A stretch of DNA of 64,000 nucleotides from Candolleomyces eurysporus (GCA_027579435.1 JANBPK010000826.1:1-64000), one strand, 5' to 3'; shown: positions 1-11,324, counted from the first letter of the stretch. Numbers and translations: made by a program. Notes: generated by a model not told the origin, from the letters alone.

Positions 1-705
1 TTTATCGATTCCGGGAAGCGGATTTCCGCCGTTACGGACTATGTTTTGATTATTCGATCGAGCATATGGAGAGCGGGAGAGCTGCTTCGAGCCAACGGAG
101 TATGATTCTGCCATTCACTTGTGTCGTGAGCGACTTGCGATCCAACCTGATGACCCCGGCTTGGTTACAATCCTGGCCGTGCCGTTCATCGCCGGGCCGA
201 TCAGACCGAGTCTCTCACGGGCCTTGCAGACGCCATTTCCCTGTATCGTAAAGCACTCGAACTTCGACCATCCCCTCATCCCAATCACTCAATTTCACTC
301 ACCAATCTCGGCAATGCACTCAAGGATCGTCATCGGCTCACAGGAACCATTGCTGACCTCGAGGAGGCCATTTCCCTGTATCGTAAAGCACTCGAACTTT
401 GGCCATCCCCTCATCCCGATCGCTCAGTTGCCCTTGAGAACCTTCTCATACCTCTCCAATTGATGTACGGGAAGAGCCAAACACTCTCCTACCTACAAGA
501 GGCAATAGCTCACTGCGAAGACCTTCTCGCGTTTCATTATTCTGTCGGGCACCAGAGTCGGGTCGAACGGCTCCGCTCCTTGGCTTCTCTCCTCAAGCTG
601 CGTTTCGATGCTATAGGACAAGAAGAAGATCTCTCCAAAATCTCGATGGTGGAAGAAGAAGCAAATCGGCTGTCAGCCCCATCCATAGAGCCCGAGGACA
701 CCTGA
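1..705 (+). pseudogene. NLR copy A: 3' fragment of a NACHT-TPR gene, frameshifted
   Basis: This is the C-terminal part of a NACHT-TPR gene; the NACHT part lies outside the window. The sequence matches copies B (from about 7764) and C (from about 17254), beginning FIDSGKRISAV. Compared with them, three single bases are missing: near 43 (ttgattatt for ttggattatt), near 77 (gagctgc for gaggctgc) and near 181 (ccgtgccg for ccgttgccg). After the third loss the original frame is restored, and the TPR units and the end (LMYGKSQTLSYLQEAIAH...) read normally to the stop at 703-705. The last codons and stop come from an inserted MITE: SIEPIP* in copies B/C becomes SIEPEDT*. Family role: STAND NTPase sensors. 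This copy is probably non-functional, unless the three gaps are sequencing errors. Confidence 0.85.
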
Positions 706-1273
706 TCGACTGGGAGATGGTTCGCAGTTCGCAGTTCGCAGTTCGCGGCTCGTGGTCCAAGCGTAATCCTAGCGCCTGGCGACTCAATTCACACTCGATT
801 GTTCATCGTTGTCCAGGCTATTGAAGATGTATTTTGTCTCCGTTGTGCGCTGAAATTGCTATACTGTCCCTCATCAATAATAAGAATAGCCCTGAGACCA
901 TCTCTCACTCACCCCGCTCTCAGATGACCTCGCTTTGTTTTGTTTTGTAGACGTTGTATCCTTGCTATCCTGCCACCGAAGCTGTCTCCAAAACGTTCAA
1001 CTTGTGTAATCAAATTCTTTGACCTTACCTGCTTGATGAAGCCGGACATCGGGCTCACGCAATCTGTACACCTTCCAGTCTAAGAGCTCATTGATCCTCT
1101 ACCTGTGCCTGTACATGAGCTTGTCCAGGCCTCTTTGGGTCTAAGTGGCGACTAGCGACATGGTGGTTACCTCGTTAGCGCGGTCGACCAACAATGTGTT
1201 GCTTACCGGATGCGCGAACCGTGAACCACGAACCGCAAACCGCGAACAGCCTCCCAGTCGGTCGGACTTTCTG
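694..1273. mobile_element. hAT-like MITE (580 bp) with 8-bp target-site duplication
   Basis: The element is flanked by TAGAGCCC at 686-693 and again at 1274-1281. Copies B (about 8583) and C (about 17939) carry the uninterrupted site, AGAGCCCATACCGTAA, so the insertion is polarised. The ends are imperfect inverted repeats sharing CGACTGGGAG. Inside each lie tandem 7-mers of the form TTCGCAG/TTCGCGG: direct at 722-749, and complementary (CGCGAAC, CGCAAAC) at 1213-1244. The interior has no long ORF, so it is non-autonomous. An 8-bp duplication with short inverted ends is typical of the hAT superfamily; the family assignment is inference. It supplies the stop codon now used by NLR copy A. Confidence 0.8.
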
Positions 1274-1281
1274 TAGAGCCC

Positions 1282-2033
1282 ATACCGTAATTGTGCTCCA
1301 ACATGGGCTGCTTGCAGGGGGTCACGCTGTCGTGAGTTGCGTGTACATAGTCTCGTTCTTTCTGTAAAATATCTGTCGGACACGAGCGACGCTCCTCTGT
1401 CTATGTAGTCATCGGACTCAGATGTAACACTTGTAGTATTGTTCCATTACCACGATATAATTGGACTAAGTTTGTCTTTTTAGTTACCTTCTCCATGTCA
1501 TTGTAGCCGTAGATGAATTCTTCATTGTAACAGGACACTGAAAGTTTCAACTTGACTGAATTGACTGAATGGTAGCGCATTTGCGATCTCTTTGCTCGAC
1601 TCACGAATGTATTGTCGAATCCCTTTGGTGGACCGAGCGGGACAAGCATACCGTATCCACCCACTTAACTTCAAACCTTACTTCCCCGGCTTCTCGAGTC
1701 AAACGCCGACAGGTAGAAAGTCAATAAAGGAATAGATAGGTACGAGGACTCTAATTTCCATTGCGCCTATCTACACAAAAGAACCATTCGATCTACCATA
1801 TGTACAGTATGCATGGCGGCGCACTGCCATAGTTTCTTGGACCGATAAGTGCCCCGGCTTCCCCCTCAGCGGTACACAGGTCAATCGACTGAGCCGTCCC
1901 ACACTTACAGTACATCTGCAGTCCAGCGGCGAAGAGTGCTTGTTTCTTACAGGCTCGGGGGCGGCTGTCGGCGGTGGATCCATCAAGCCTAGGAGATATT
2001 GTTGTGAAAGACCCGCCAAATTGCGGCCACTGG
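1282..2033. repeat. Shared 3' flank of NLR copies A and C
   Basis: After the MITE the sequence resumes as the NLR 3' untranslated and flanking region and is closely similar to 17947-18650 in copy C; the first part (to about 1730) also matches 8607-9034 in copy B. No convincing gene is visible. Short ORFs here have no recognisable motif. Confidence 0.7.
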
Positions 2034-2436
2034 CATATTCAGGCAGCTTTGCACTGGTGAGAGGGACAGGCTGAGATTTGGAGGTTCCATTCGATGGGGG
2101 TCCTCACGCCTTCAAATTGCCAAGAAGTTCGACAAGGTGATCGCCTGCCACAATTTCGTGGGCCATAGAATTTAGTCCTGCGTCAAGCAAGTAAAGCAAG
2201 CCCCAAATTTGAATATAGTTCCAAGAAGCTGGGAATCTACATCTTTTTTTGGAGACCGCACCGCACGAAATGCCAGCTTTCGTCTTTATGGACTGTATTC
2301 GAGAGTGGCCTGCGTAGCTGGGAGATGACCTCCAGAAAAGATACCTGGGCCTGTCCGAAACCCATATCCCTCGGGCAGGTGTCGAAATGTGCTCGTGCAT
2401 TGTCCAGCGCCCAGTTTCCGAGTCCTGAGGTGCCCA
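2034..2436 (-). pseudogene. Unidentified gene remnant, 3' part (first of two copies in block A)
   Basis: On the minus strand, parts read LLDAGLNSMAHEIVA and FDTCPRDMGFGQAQ. The same gene is seen at 18644-19403 (SHFNTSPRDMGFGQTQ, then LLDAGLNSMAHEIVAD and LVELLGNLKV). I do not recognise the family. In block A the CPRDMGFGQ part is fused in frame to the FunK1 fragment that follows, and a second diverged copy lies at about 3720-4000. Confidence 0.5.
2240..2420. repeat. Direct repeat flanking the FunK1 insert (left copy)
   Basis: This segment (gccagctttcgtct... to ...ccctcgggcaggtg) recurs in diverged form at about 3745-3900, and only once in block C (about 18917-19040). The kinase fragment therefore lies between two copies of a segment that is single in the sister block. 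Confidence 0.65.
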
Positions 2437-3473
2437 AGCTGATGTCATAGTGAACGCAGCCTGCGCAGAACATCAAGAGGGGAGCTAGAAAACAGGAAAA
2501 ATGAACTACGTGGTGCAATGAGAGAGGGAAGGAAAGCGTACCTTTGAGACACTGATTGAGGCTATCGATATCGAAGAAAGCGCCGGAGGCTGGAAGAGCA
2601 CCAATGATCCTGCACTCATCATCGAAGAATAGCAAATAACGGTGCTTCGAGGCGTAACGCAAGTAGAGTTGGCTGCCATTTTCTGTGCTGGGTTTGTCAT
2701 CCGAAGTGTTGTCATTTGGGAGCCAAGCGCCATCCACGACCGCCTTTGGGCACGGCCCAGGTGGCTCCTCTTCGATGATTAGGGAGACATCGTTCCACTT
2801 TTCGTTCTTGAGGAGAGCTTCAAATGTTGCTAAGATCGGCGCATGACGCTCTCTGTTGAAAGACTGCAAGCATTCGTCCTCTCGCCAGTTAGGCTTGTCA
2901 GCAAACTTGTGGATAACTTTAAATAGGGCCTCTTGGATCTGCTTCTCCGACCAGGATTTATGGTCGAGCCACACATCCTTGATCAGCCTCGATTTCGGGC
3001 TCGGTATTGGTTTCCATGGGTCCTTTTCGACCTCTTGCACTCGAAAAACTCGGGTTGAGCGGCCAGATACGCAGAGCGTGCGGTATTTGTAAATTGAACG
3101 AGTCGTCAAGAATATTCGGCCTTTGTCATTTGGGTGCTGAAACTCGTAGACATAGGATTTGTTGTTGGATGCTGGATAGAGGAAGATGCGGGGGGTCCAG
3201 CCTGAGTTCCTCATCAGTTCCTAGTTGCTGGCAAACATGAAGATAATGAGAATAGAGACTGTTGTCTCGGGATGCTGTATAGAGAGCACCAAATGTGAGC
3301 TGACGAAAGTCAAGTGAGGAGGTACAGGCCTTCACACTATTGAAAGAAGGACGCGACTTATCGGATGAGAGCAGGAGAAATGCGAGAGATATCATACTGT
3401 CCTCGACGGTGGCCTGGATCTGCCATGAGTTTGAGCAAATGAAACAAAAATCATGTACCGTAAAAGAGAACAC
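2437..3473 (-). pseudogene. FunK1-type (fungal) protein kinase fragment
   Basis: Minus-strand reading shows FunK1 hallmarks: GRSTRVFRVQEVE, then the lysine-bearing LIKDVWLDHKSWSEKQIQEA, then DWRED-like NWREDECLQSFN. After an intron of 57 bp (about 2541-2485) comes LLMFCAGCVHYDIS, the position of the catalytic VHRDIS(S/T)GN loop. Here HRD is HYD and the downstream GNIL is missing, the reading passing directly into the unidentified gene remnant. The upstream part (3473-3126) is in another frame, probably shifted near the C-run at about 3191. FunK1 kinases are expanded in agaricomycetes. Lost HRD arginine, frameshift and missing C-lobe make this a decayed fragment. Copy C's block has no kinase at the equivalent place. 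Confidence 0.65.
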
Positions 3474-3719
3474 GCAAATATCATCATAATTCGGGCCACC
3501 GCAGACGCAATCTGTAAGCCATTCTATGACAGTACCGTCAGAATTAAGTCATGTTCTCGATAGACCATGATGAATCTTACGTTGCGAACCCCGTCAAACC
3601 TGCACGCAGGCTTGAGCGGCATAATAGCAGATTATCGGTCGTATGGAGGCCTGTTTGGTCCTTTGTCGAGGATGTAAAAAAAAGGTTCGATCTCGATATT
3701 GGCCCATCCGGACATGTTG

Positions 3720-4300
3720 AAAGCTTTATCCTCTCTGGAAATTGGAGGAAGTCTCAGCTTTCGTCTGTTTGAACTGTATTCAAGGAAGGCCTACATGGCT
3801 GCGCAGATGACTTCCAGAAGAAGAGATGCCCGGGTCTCCCCAAACCGTGTTCCTCGGGTTGGTGTGGAGATGTGGTAGCGCAACATTGGCCTGTTTTGAG
3901 GCGAAAAGTGTATTTTCTCCAATTGGTTTTGTCGCAACGGGAGTTTGATGCACTTTAAAGTCTTCTAGCAACAGCGCGCAAAAAGCAGTTCGGAGGTCGT
4001 CGCTTCGAGTCGGTCGATGGGGTGCGCAAGCGGAAGGTGTTCCTATGTTTGTGTGCTGCGTCGCAAAGTTATCGCAATCGTCTTGAGGATTGATCCGGTT
4101 ACCTCAACTTTTCGAGATGGCGCAGTGGGAGGGTTGGCAGCAAGAGGATGTTCGCAGCAAGTTCGCAGCCGCGCCGTTGAAATTGTCGCGCTTGCCAAGA
4201 TCACGGAATGCGGGTAACCCTTCCGAAGCCGAAGAACCCAGATCCACGTCCTCTCAGTTACGAGGGACTTCTCACTCAATGCCATCTACCACCAGCTTTC
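3720..4300 (-). pseudogene. Unidentified gene remnant, second copy in block A
   Basis: This is homologous to about 18917-19480 in block C, including ED-F-VH-like LEDFKVHQTP against QEDFQVHYSL. Reading frames are broken. It continues the block A/C homology after the FunK1 insertion, up to the TMEM14-like piece. Confidence 0.5.
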
Positions 4301-4377
4301 TTGCTTACCCCCGTATCACCCCAAAACAGTTCGCGCTCAAGGCTCAAGTCTGTTTGTTGACTCCTGAACAATCGCAG

Positions 4378-4902
4378 TCTGCGTGTCCTGCCTACACCTG
4401 GGTGGTTTGTCACCGTTTGTGGTTTTCAAAGAAAGGGGAGAGGGTTCATGGGTCGAATAGCTGGGTGGCCGGCCGACAGAGCCTGTAAGCATCTTTTGGT
4501 TGAGAACCGAGATATGAAAAAACCAAGTACGTCTGCGACTCCACTCTGCGTTGACTCTCGATTCCTGAGCTTGTTTTCATTCTAGGGATGCAATCGCTCC
4601 CGTCTACCCCAAATAGTTCGACGTTAAATTTATATTTTAATGTTTGCATCGGTTCGAGACAGATTCTCGTATGTTCACTCTATTCCTCTCTGGCCCGACG
4701 ATGTTCTGACCGAGTTGCAACAGGGATAGCTCGTGCAACTCCCCACCATCCCGAGCCCATTTTCAATGGCTTTGTAACCCGACTCGGCCACATTGTAGGG
4801 AGGGTGTTCCAAGCCACCATCCCTCGATTACACAAATTCCAAGCCAGACAATTTGTCACCTTGCGCAACCAACTGGATTTCCTCCTCTTCCGGCCTCGGT
4901 AG
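4378..4902 (+). pseudogene. Composite remnant: TMEM14 exon joined to RPF1 (Brix) fragment
   Basis: At 4378-4425 the sequence after an acceptor-like cgcag is a decayed copy of the second exon of the intact TMEM14-family gene at 19632 (SACPAYT here, SAYPAYT there). From 4448 a different gene starts: MGRIAGWPADRACKHLL, then NRDMKKP, a donor gtacgt and an acceptor ttctag. Later come ARATPHHPEP, TRLGHIVGRVFQ and FQARQFVTLRNQLDFLLF. This order is that of RPF1, a Brix-domain factor of 60S ribosome biogenesis. Stops and frame changes (TGA after the LFRPR segment) show it is dead. The introns are still recognisable, so it was copied as genomic DNA. Confidence 0.7.
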
Positions 4903-4999
4903 GTCCGGTTGCACCTTCAAGCTAGAGTACCTCTGACAATCTGGTACAGTCATGCATTCTGATCCCCGGAGAAAGTTACCCTACAGGAAATAGGCTTTT

Positions 5000-5523
5000 T
5001 TTACCCTCAAGCTTTGGTCATTGAAAAGGAGCATCGCTGCTGGACGCATCCTTGGGGAGAGACCAGCTCCACAGACGATTGAGGAAGACAGCGACAAAGC
5101 TGATCCAGTTCGAAAGGAGCAAGACGAATTCTTATGGCAACGGAAGGTACGCTACAAAAGCCCTTCCTCTCCTAGCTCGATTCTCATGTTTCTCCCGATA
5201 GCCAGGACTGGAGAATACAAGACAAACTTCCAGTTGACAGCGATTCGGGCCAAACGAGACATATCATGGTCCAACCCCTAGAAGCAAAAGGATTCAATTT
5301 TTCATTTACGCACCAGAGTGTTACTCCCACGACGAGCGTGGTATCTCGAGTCCGACGCTGCAATACTATCCGACCCTCCAGAAGTTTCCTGGCAGGTCCA
5401 CAGCGTTTGCAAGCCTTGCCAGCACTTCGAAGACGGTATCGCAAGCTTTCTACCGAGAGCGATACCCGAAGGCAAGACTTGTCCAATGAATCCAGCAGAA
5501 CGGCTTCAATCATGCACCGGTGG
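5000..5523 (+). other. Unidentified coding remnant truncated at the start of NLR block B
   Basis: The sequence 5021-5145 reads as a hydrophilic segment ending KEQDEFLWQRK, followed by a plausible intron (gtacgc at 5147 to ccgatag near 5201) and an open frame to about 5523. I do not recognise the product. Homology with the flank of copy C starts sharply at 5524, so the gene appears cut by the duplicated block. Confidence 0.35.
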
Positions 5524-6275
5524 TTAGCTGTGCTGAAGGCGGGGACCATCGGTGCTCCGGATTCTACAATTTTGGAGATTGGCCTTATGGTTCTCGCGCT
5601 CGACGCGCGCCTAGCCTCAANTTTTGCTTCCTGNTTCGCGAATGATAGCAACAAACAGATCGAAGAGGACGACTCAATTCGGAAGACACAATATATATAC
5701 CCACTCCGATGCTACAGTTTCGTTGCTGAAGGACTCCATGCGTCTTGCCTATTCCAACAAGGATCTTTGACCACCCCCGACCAGCTCTTCTTGGGATGCG
5801 GTCGCTCAACAGACACACTCGCCGCCTTGACACCATGTCAAGAATACAACATTCGCGAACAGTAAGCGGACACGTAATGCGCGGTATTGACACTCCAGAG
5901 ACTTACTGCGTCCTCGTTATTCCCCGCCAGTCCTAGAGTGAACAAGGCGGACTGGGCCTAGCGGGAACAAACACCTATTTGTGGGAAGGAGTTCCCAGGA
6001 GATTCACAGCCGGGGCACAGCAGTCTGGCTTGACGCAGTCGAGGCCACCTGTCTTCCCCCGTCANTCTATTCACTGTGACCGCCCACCCACCTACCATCT
6101 GTCTGGTGCTCGAGTCTCTACCCATCTTCTCGTCATCTCAGAGAAAGGATAAACGGCTGAGGTTGAAAGTGTCGTACTTATTGTGCTACTGTTGACTGGT
6201 GAGTACCGTAAAGCTCGTGCTGTCCTCGCTCATCTCGCACGTTCTAATATCCGACTACTCTTCATAGAGGTACAC
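5524..6275 (+). repeat. Duplicated 5' region of NLR copy B
   Basis: From TTAGCTGTGCT onward this is closely similar to 15009-15762 upstream of copy C, while the sequences to the left differ. It must hold the promoter and 5' leader. A donor/acceptor pair (gtgagtacc near 6200, cttcatag near 6267) suggests a 5' UTR intron just before the start codon. A frame open in copy C (15046-15435) is altered here and has no recognisable domain, so I do not call it a gene. Confidence 0.65.
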
Positions 6276-8605
6276 ATGAACGTCCTCCAAGGATCCCAGA
6301 ATGCGCATGTACAGAATCTAGTCGCCTACCAAGTCGAAGGAGGCCTCCACCACCACCACGGTTCTGTTGGCGCCGAGCAGAGTAAGTGATGGGCCCATCG
6401 ATGGCAATCTCTACCCATCTCCTCCCAGAACTCACCTTTTCGCCGTTAGGTGTATGCAACATTCTTCAACCCATCCCCGATGCATCCCATACTCGTGATC
6501 GAAAGCGATCACCTCCCAACTCTGCCTGCTTTCCAGGCACGAGGCAACAGGTGGTCAAGAATGTTAACACGTGGGCGAGGAGCGATGTAACGACCGATTC
6601 AGAGCCTCCTATACGATGGATGCACGGATATGCTGGAAGTGGGAAATCCTCCATATCTCAGGAGGTCTGCGACACGTCCGATCGGGAGGATAGACCGGCC
6701 GTCAGCTTCTTCTTCTACCGGAACGCAGGCGATAGGAGCAAGATTTGGAGGCTCGCCACGACTCTGGCAAGCCAGATGGCGGCGGTTATTCCCCAGACAG
6801 AGCCCTTCATACGCGAAGCCGTACAAGCCAACCGAGCATTGCTGACGCAAGACGAAGGAGATGTTTCTTTACAAACGCGGATGCGGCGCTTGGTCTATGC
6901 ACCATTCAAAGCTGTCGTTCGGAGGGAGGAAAGGGTCAGCGCGTTGACACAAGGCCCATTTCTCATTGTACTGGATGGGCTAGACGAGTGTGATAACAAA
7001 GATGAAGTCCAGGAGCTCATCGACGGAATGCTGATGTTCTTCGACGAGAACCCCTTGATACCACTCCGCGTTTTCATCACGAGCCGGGTGGAAGAGCATA
7101 TCAAGTCCCACCTGGATGTCCCAGCGGTCATATTGGACAACCTCGTGGATCATTGCTCCGACGACGACATCGCCACCTTTCTGGAGATCCTTTTCGAGGC
7201 TGGATGTAGGAGGAACTCGGTCGTCCGAGCATACGTTCGGAAGCACGGAGAGTGGCCTACCCGGAGTGACAGACGCAAGCTTGTCAAACATATTGGGGGA
7301 TCATTCATTTTTGCCTCAGCCGTATTCAAATTCATTATGGCAACTAACGCTGAAGGCAGCCACGCACCAACACCGATGGACCGGCTTCCGTTGGCCCTCA
7401 AGATGAACCCCGGTCTCGATGGGCTTTACACACAAACATTGTCCCGCTCCATGCACCTCCCCCACTTCTCCAATATCATATCAACCATAGCCTTGCTTCA
7501 GCGACCTCTTCCGATATCAGGACTCGCGGAGCTTCTTGGAATAGAGACTTATGAGGTTGTCAACGTCCTCGTGAACTTGCAAGCGATCATTCAGGTTCCA
7601 GGGACAGATGACATTCCCGTCACACTCTGCCACACCTCGCTGCGAGACTTCCTGACTACCCAAAGTCGATCGGGCGATTTCTTTGCACACCCGTCGCATC
7701 ATGTCCGGATCTACCTTCTTTGCCTTGAGCATGGACTCAAAGTTTTAAGGGAGGATCCGGGCTTGTTTATCGATTCCGGGAAGCGGATTTCCGCCGTTAC
7801 GTACTATGGTTTGAATTATTTGATCGAGCATATGGAGAACGGGAGAGGCTGCTTCGAATCAACGGAGTATGATTCTGCCATTCACTTGTGTCGTGAGCGA
7901 CTTGCGATCCAACCTGATGACCCCCGTTTGATTATAACCCTGGCCGTTGCTGTTTATCGCCGGGCCGATCAGACCGAGTCTCTCACGGGCCTTGAGGAGG
8001 CCATTTCCCTGCATCGTAAAGCACTCGAACTTTGGCCATCCCCTCATCCCGATCGCTCATCTTCACTCAACAATCTCGGCAATGCACTCCGGGATCGTCA
8101 TCAGCGCACAGGAACNATCGCTGACCTCGAGGAGGCCATTTCCCTGNATCGTGAAGCACTCGAACTTCGACCATCCCCTCATCCCCATCGCTCACATTCA
8201 CTCAACAATCTCGGCCTTGCACTCCAGGATCGTTATCGGCGCATAGAAACCGTGGCTGACCTTGAGGAGGCCATTTTCCTGCACTGTGAAGTACTCGAAC
8301 TTCGACCACCCTCTCATCCCGATCGCTCAGTTGCCCTTGAGAGCCTTCTCATACCTCTCCAGTTGATGTACGGGAAGAGCCAAACACTCTCCTATCTACA
8401 GGAGGCAATAGCCCACTGCGAAGAACTTCTCACATTTCATTATCCTGTTGGGCACCGGAGCCGAGTTCAACGGCTCCGCTCCTTGGCTTCTCTCCTCGAG
8501 CTGCGTTTCGATGCTACGAGACAAGAAGAAGACCTCTCCAAAATCTCGACGGTGCAAGAAGAAGCAAATCGGCTGTCAGCCCCATCCACAGAGCCCATAC
8601 CGTAA
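6276..8605 (+). CDS. NLR copy B: NACHT-TPR STAND NTPase
   Basis: Two exons, 6276-6381 and 6450-8605 (A|gtaagt ... gttag), give about 753 residues. Exon 1 encodes 35 residues with SQNAHVQNLVAYQVEGG. Then comes a linker with DASHTRDRKRSPP and CFPGTR, as in many agaricomycete NACHT proteins. The NACHT domain has Walker A GYAGSGKSS, Walker B FLIVLDGLDECD and an ITSR sensor-like strand. After a helical region the C-terminus holds about three 45-residue TPR-like units (LNNLGNAL-DRH--TG--ADLEEAI) and a conserved tail ending EPIP. STAND proteins switch from monomer to oligomer on ligand binding by the repeats. No known effector domain precedes NACHT. Two N's lie in the TPR part. It is nearly identical to copy C over most of its length. 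Confidence 0.9.
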
Positions 8606-9034
8606 TCGTTCTCCAACATGGGTTGCTTGCAAGGGGTCACCGTTGTGAGTTGCATGTACATAGTCTCGTCTGTATAAGATCTGTCGGACACGAGCGACGT
8701 TTCTATGTAGTCATTGGATCCGGTTGTAACACTTTCAGTATTGTTCCATTACCGCGGCATAACTAGACTATGTTTGTCTTTTTTTGTTACCTTCTGCATA
8801 TCTTTGTCGCTTCGGATGAATTCTTCATTGTCAAAGGACCCTGAAAGTTTCAACTTGACTGAATGGTAGCGCATTTGCGATCTCTTCGCTCGACTCACGA
8901 ATGTATTGCCCCATTCCTTTGGTAGAGCAAGCGGGACAAACATACCTTATACACCCGCTTAACTTTGAACCTTACTTCCCCGGCTTCTTGAGTCAAACGC
9001 CAACAGGTATAAAATCGATAAAGGAATAGATAGG
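8606..9034. repeat. 3' flank of NLR copy B, shared with A and C
   Basis: Homology with 1284-1730 and 17960-18400 ends near 9034, about 60 bp before the stop codon of the convergent F-box gene. This marks the right edge of duplicated block B. Confidence 0.65.
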
Positions 9035-9095
9035 TAGCAAACCAGCTACATCACTCTTCGCACGCCCCACCAGCGACAGAAATGGTTGAAATCGT

Positions 9096-10970
9096 CTAAC
9101 TCCAAGCCGCGTTCCTCCCACTTCCCGCTGCCAGGAACGCCATCTTGGGTTCAAGAGACGCCAACGCCTCCTCAGTAGCATCCCTAATCCCAGCAAAGGA
9201 CACAACACTCGGCAAAATGCCCGCATACGCTTTCATGAGTGGCAAATGGTACTTGAGCCCTGTCCCGGAGACGTAGGACATAAGAGAAATATCCATGAGG
9301 GATGGGCATGGGTGGCAACCACGGTCTTTAATTTGCTGAATGAATTTGGCCTGGGGAACACACTTAGTGAGATGGGAGAAAAGGTAAAAGATGAAGGAAA
9401 CTCACCAAGATAGCCCCTGTCAGAGAAGGTTTAAGTATCCAGGAAACATACTCATCCTCCGGACACAGGGTACCATAAACAACATCCAGCTTGACAAGAT
9501 TCGGACAAATCCTGACAATGGTCTCCACCACATCAGGCGTAAGAACTGTCACATTCAAATGAAGCTCTCGAAGGGGCTCCTGCCGGATGCGATTGAACGC
9601 TCTCAGTGTACTCTCCAGGCCTATCGCAGAAAGTGAATCCTGGATTGTCAACGACGTAGCGTTCTTCCCCAAAAACGCAAAATACTCGAGGGCGATGCGC
9701 CACTCCAGCGTCTCCGATTCCCGGCCTCTCCAAGGGAGCTTGAACTTGAGACTCTTGAGATTAGGTAGGGTTTGTGAAGCTACACCTCCAATTTGGATCA
9801 AGCGGGGCTCCGCAGATGCGTCGATGGAATTGGACGAGAGATGCGGTTGCTGGGGCGTTTTGTTCATGGGTATAATTGACAAATGCTGGATGGATTCTGC
9901 GTTCTTCATCAGCAGCCGATGAAGGTCGGTATCTTGCATCGGACGCTGAATGATAACTTGAGCCGGGATATGCAACTCCAAACCGCGCAAATTCGGAATA
10001 GTCCCCAGGCCACTCCAAAAGGCTTGACAATCGCCTTCCAGGGATAGCCTCTCCAAACCACTGGTGCCTGTCTTCGCCTCGGATAGCTTGCGTACAAACA
10101 GGGCCACATTGCTAGACATCTTGAGATTCTCCTCCGAATTCGCATTCGCATTCGACCAGAGCCTGAGCACGAAATGCCGAATATTCTGAGGGAACACATC
10201 CGGCGCAGGGACGAAGCCTTCGAAAAATTGGCTGTCCACGTCCAAGGTCAACTTGCGAACTGTCGCCCTCGCTACCGGCCAAATGCATTCTTGCATGCAA
10301 TTAGCCAGGAACCGAGCCATCTGCTCCGGCGGTGGTATAGGTCTTCGATTCCCATTCAACCTAACCCTCCTCTTGATCGACAGTTCCTCCAAATTTGTAA
10401 TCCTTCCCAAAGCCTGTTTGAACAACTGTAGGCGTCCAGGAGAATCAGGCAGGATTGGGTCCCGATGAATGATGTACCTTGGTTCAGGAGGAGGCTTGTT
10501 CTCCCTGAACACCCGCCGCTTGACGGTCGTCCAAATACTTTCAGCTTCCTCGGGGACTAGGACGACTTGATGAGGTGACAGTTCGTACCTCGGCTTCGGT
10601 TCGAACGAGAAATCCGCCGGCCAGATCGCTGTACACACGTCTTCAGACCAGATAGTCAAGGACCAAACGCGATTTGCGATGCCGCGAATCCTGCAAGTCC
10701 AAATGAACAACCACACAATAATGTGTCAGTCATCGGAATGCGCATTCAAGAAGAATATAACACTTACAACAACCTTTCCATCGTCTCAAGCAAATTATAC
10801 CCATCCGGAGACACCAAGCTGAGGTTCCGATACCTCTCATTCATGACAAGCTCAAAAAACAGCCTGTTGAGGCCGATGAGCTTGTGTCGTTCTTCCGGTT
10901 CCAACATTTCCGCGATATGAAGCCATAACTCGGCTGAGAGGTCGGGCCGTTCTTGCAAGGTCTGGGGCAT
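9096..10970 (-). CDS. F-box-type protein with leucine-rich C-terminal region (paralogue 1)
   Basis: Three exons on the minus strand: 10970-10768, 10690-9406 and 9350-9096, with canonical splice sites, giving 580 residues. The N-terminal 45 residues (DLSAELWLHIAEMLEPEE, then LIGLNRLFFELVMNERYR) fit the F-box pattern of agaricomycete F-box proteins. The rest has scattered LxxLxL segments (LEELSIKRRV, LRGLELHIPA, LKSLKFKLPW, LRELHLNV) like degenerate leucine-rich repeats. F-box proteins usually link substrates to SCF ubiquitin ligases; that role is inferred. A TATA-like ataaag lies about 95 bp upstream. It shares exon plan and sequence with the next gene, so the two are a tandem duplication. Confidence 0.8.
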
Positions 10971-11324
10971 CGTCTGGGAGGGACTGTTGAGGGGAGGAGG
11001 AAGAGGAAGAGGAGCTGAATAAGAGTGTTACTTGAGGGACGTTCATTCATTTCTACGTCATCTTTATAGTTTTTACGCGACGACAGCCTTAGGCTCAGGG
11101 TTCAGTAAATGAATGGAAACCGTCAATGTCAAGCGAGGGCGGTGCGTCGGGGGACACTGTTTCCGTCTGCATTTCAAACAACGGATCACGACAAGAGGAT
11201 GGGATGTCAATTAGTATCCGGCACTGTAGCTCTGGAGGTATGTGGTACTGACTTTTCAAAATCTCTGTTGTCTATTGATCTATGTCTATAAACTAGTCAA
11301 TAACAAAAAACCATCCCGAGCTAT

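Noticed and set aside
2461..2541. 81-bp intron in the FunK1 fragment ending at ttctgcgcag
   Set aside because: The acceptor at ttttctag (2485) keeps LLMFCAGCVH, which is expected before the FunK1 catalytic loop; the 57-bp intron is preferred.
5266..5865. 199-codon + strand ORF before NLR B
   Set aside because: It crosses the block edge at 5524 and joins unrelated sequences; the part inside the block is altered in copy C and has no domain.
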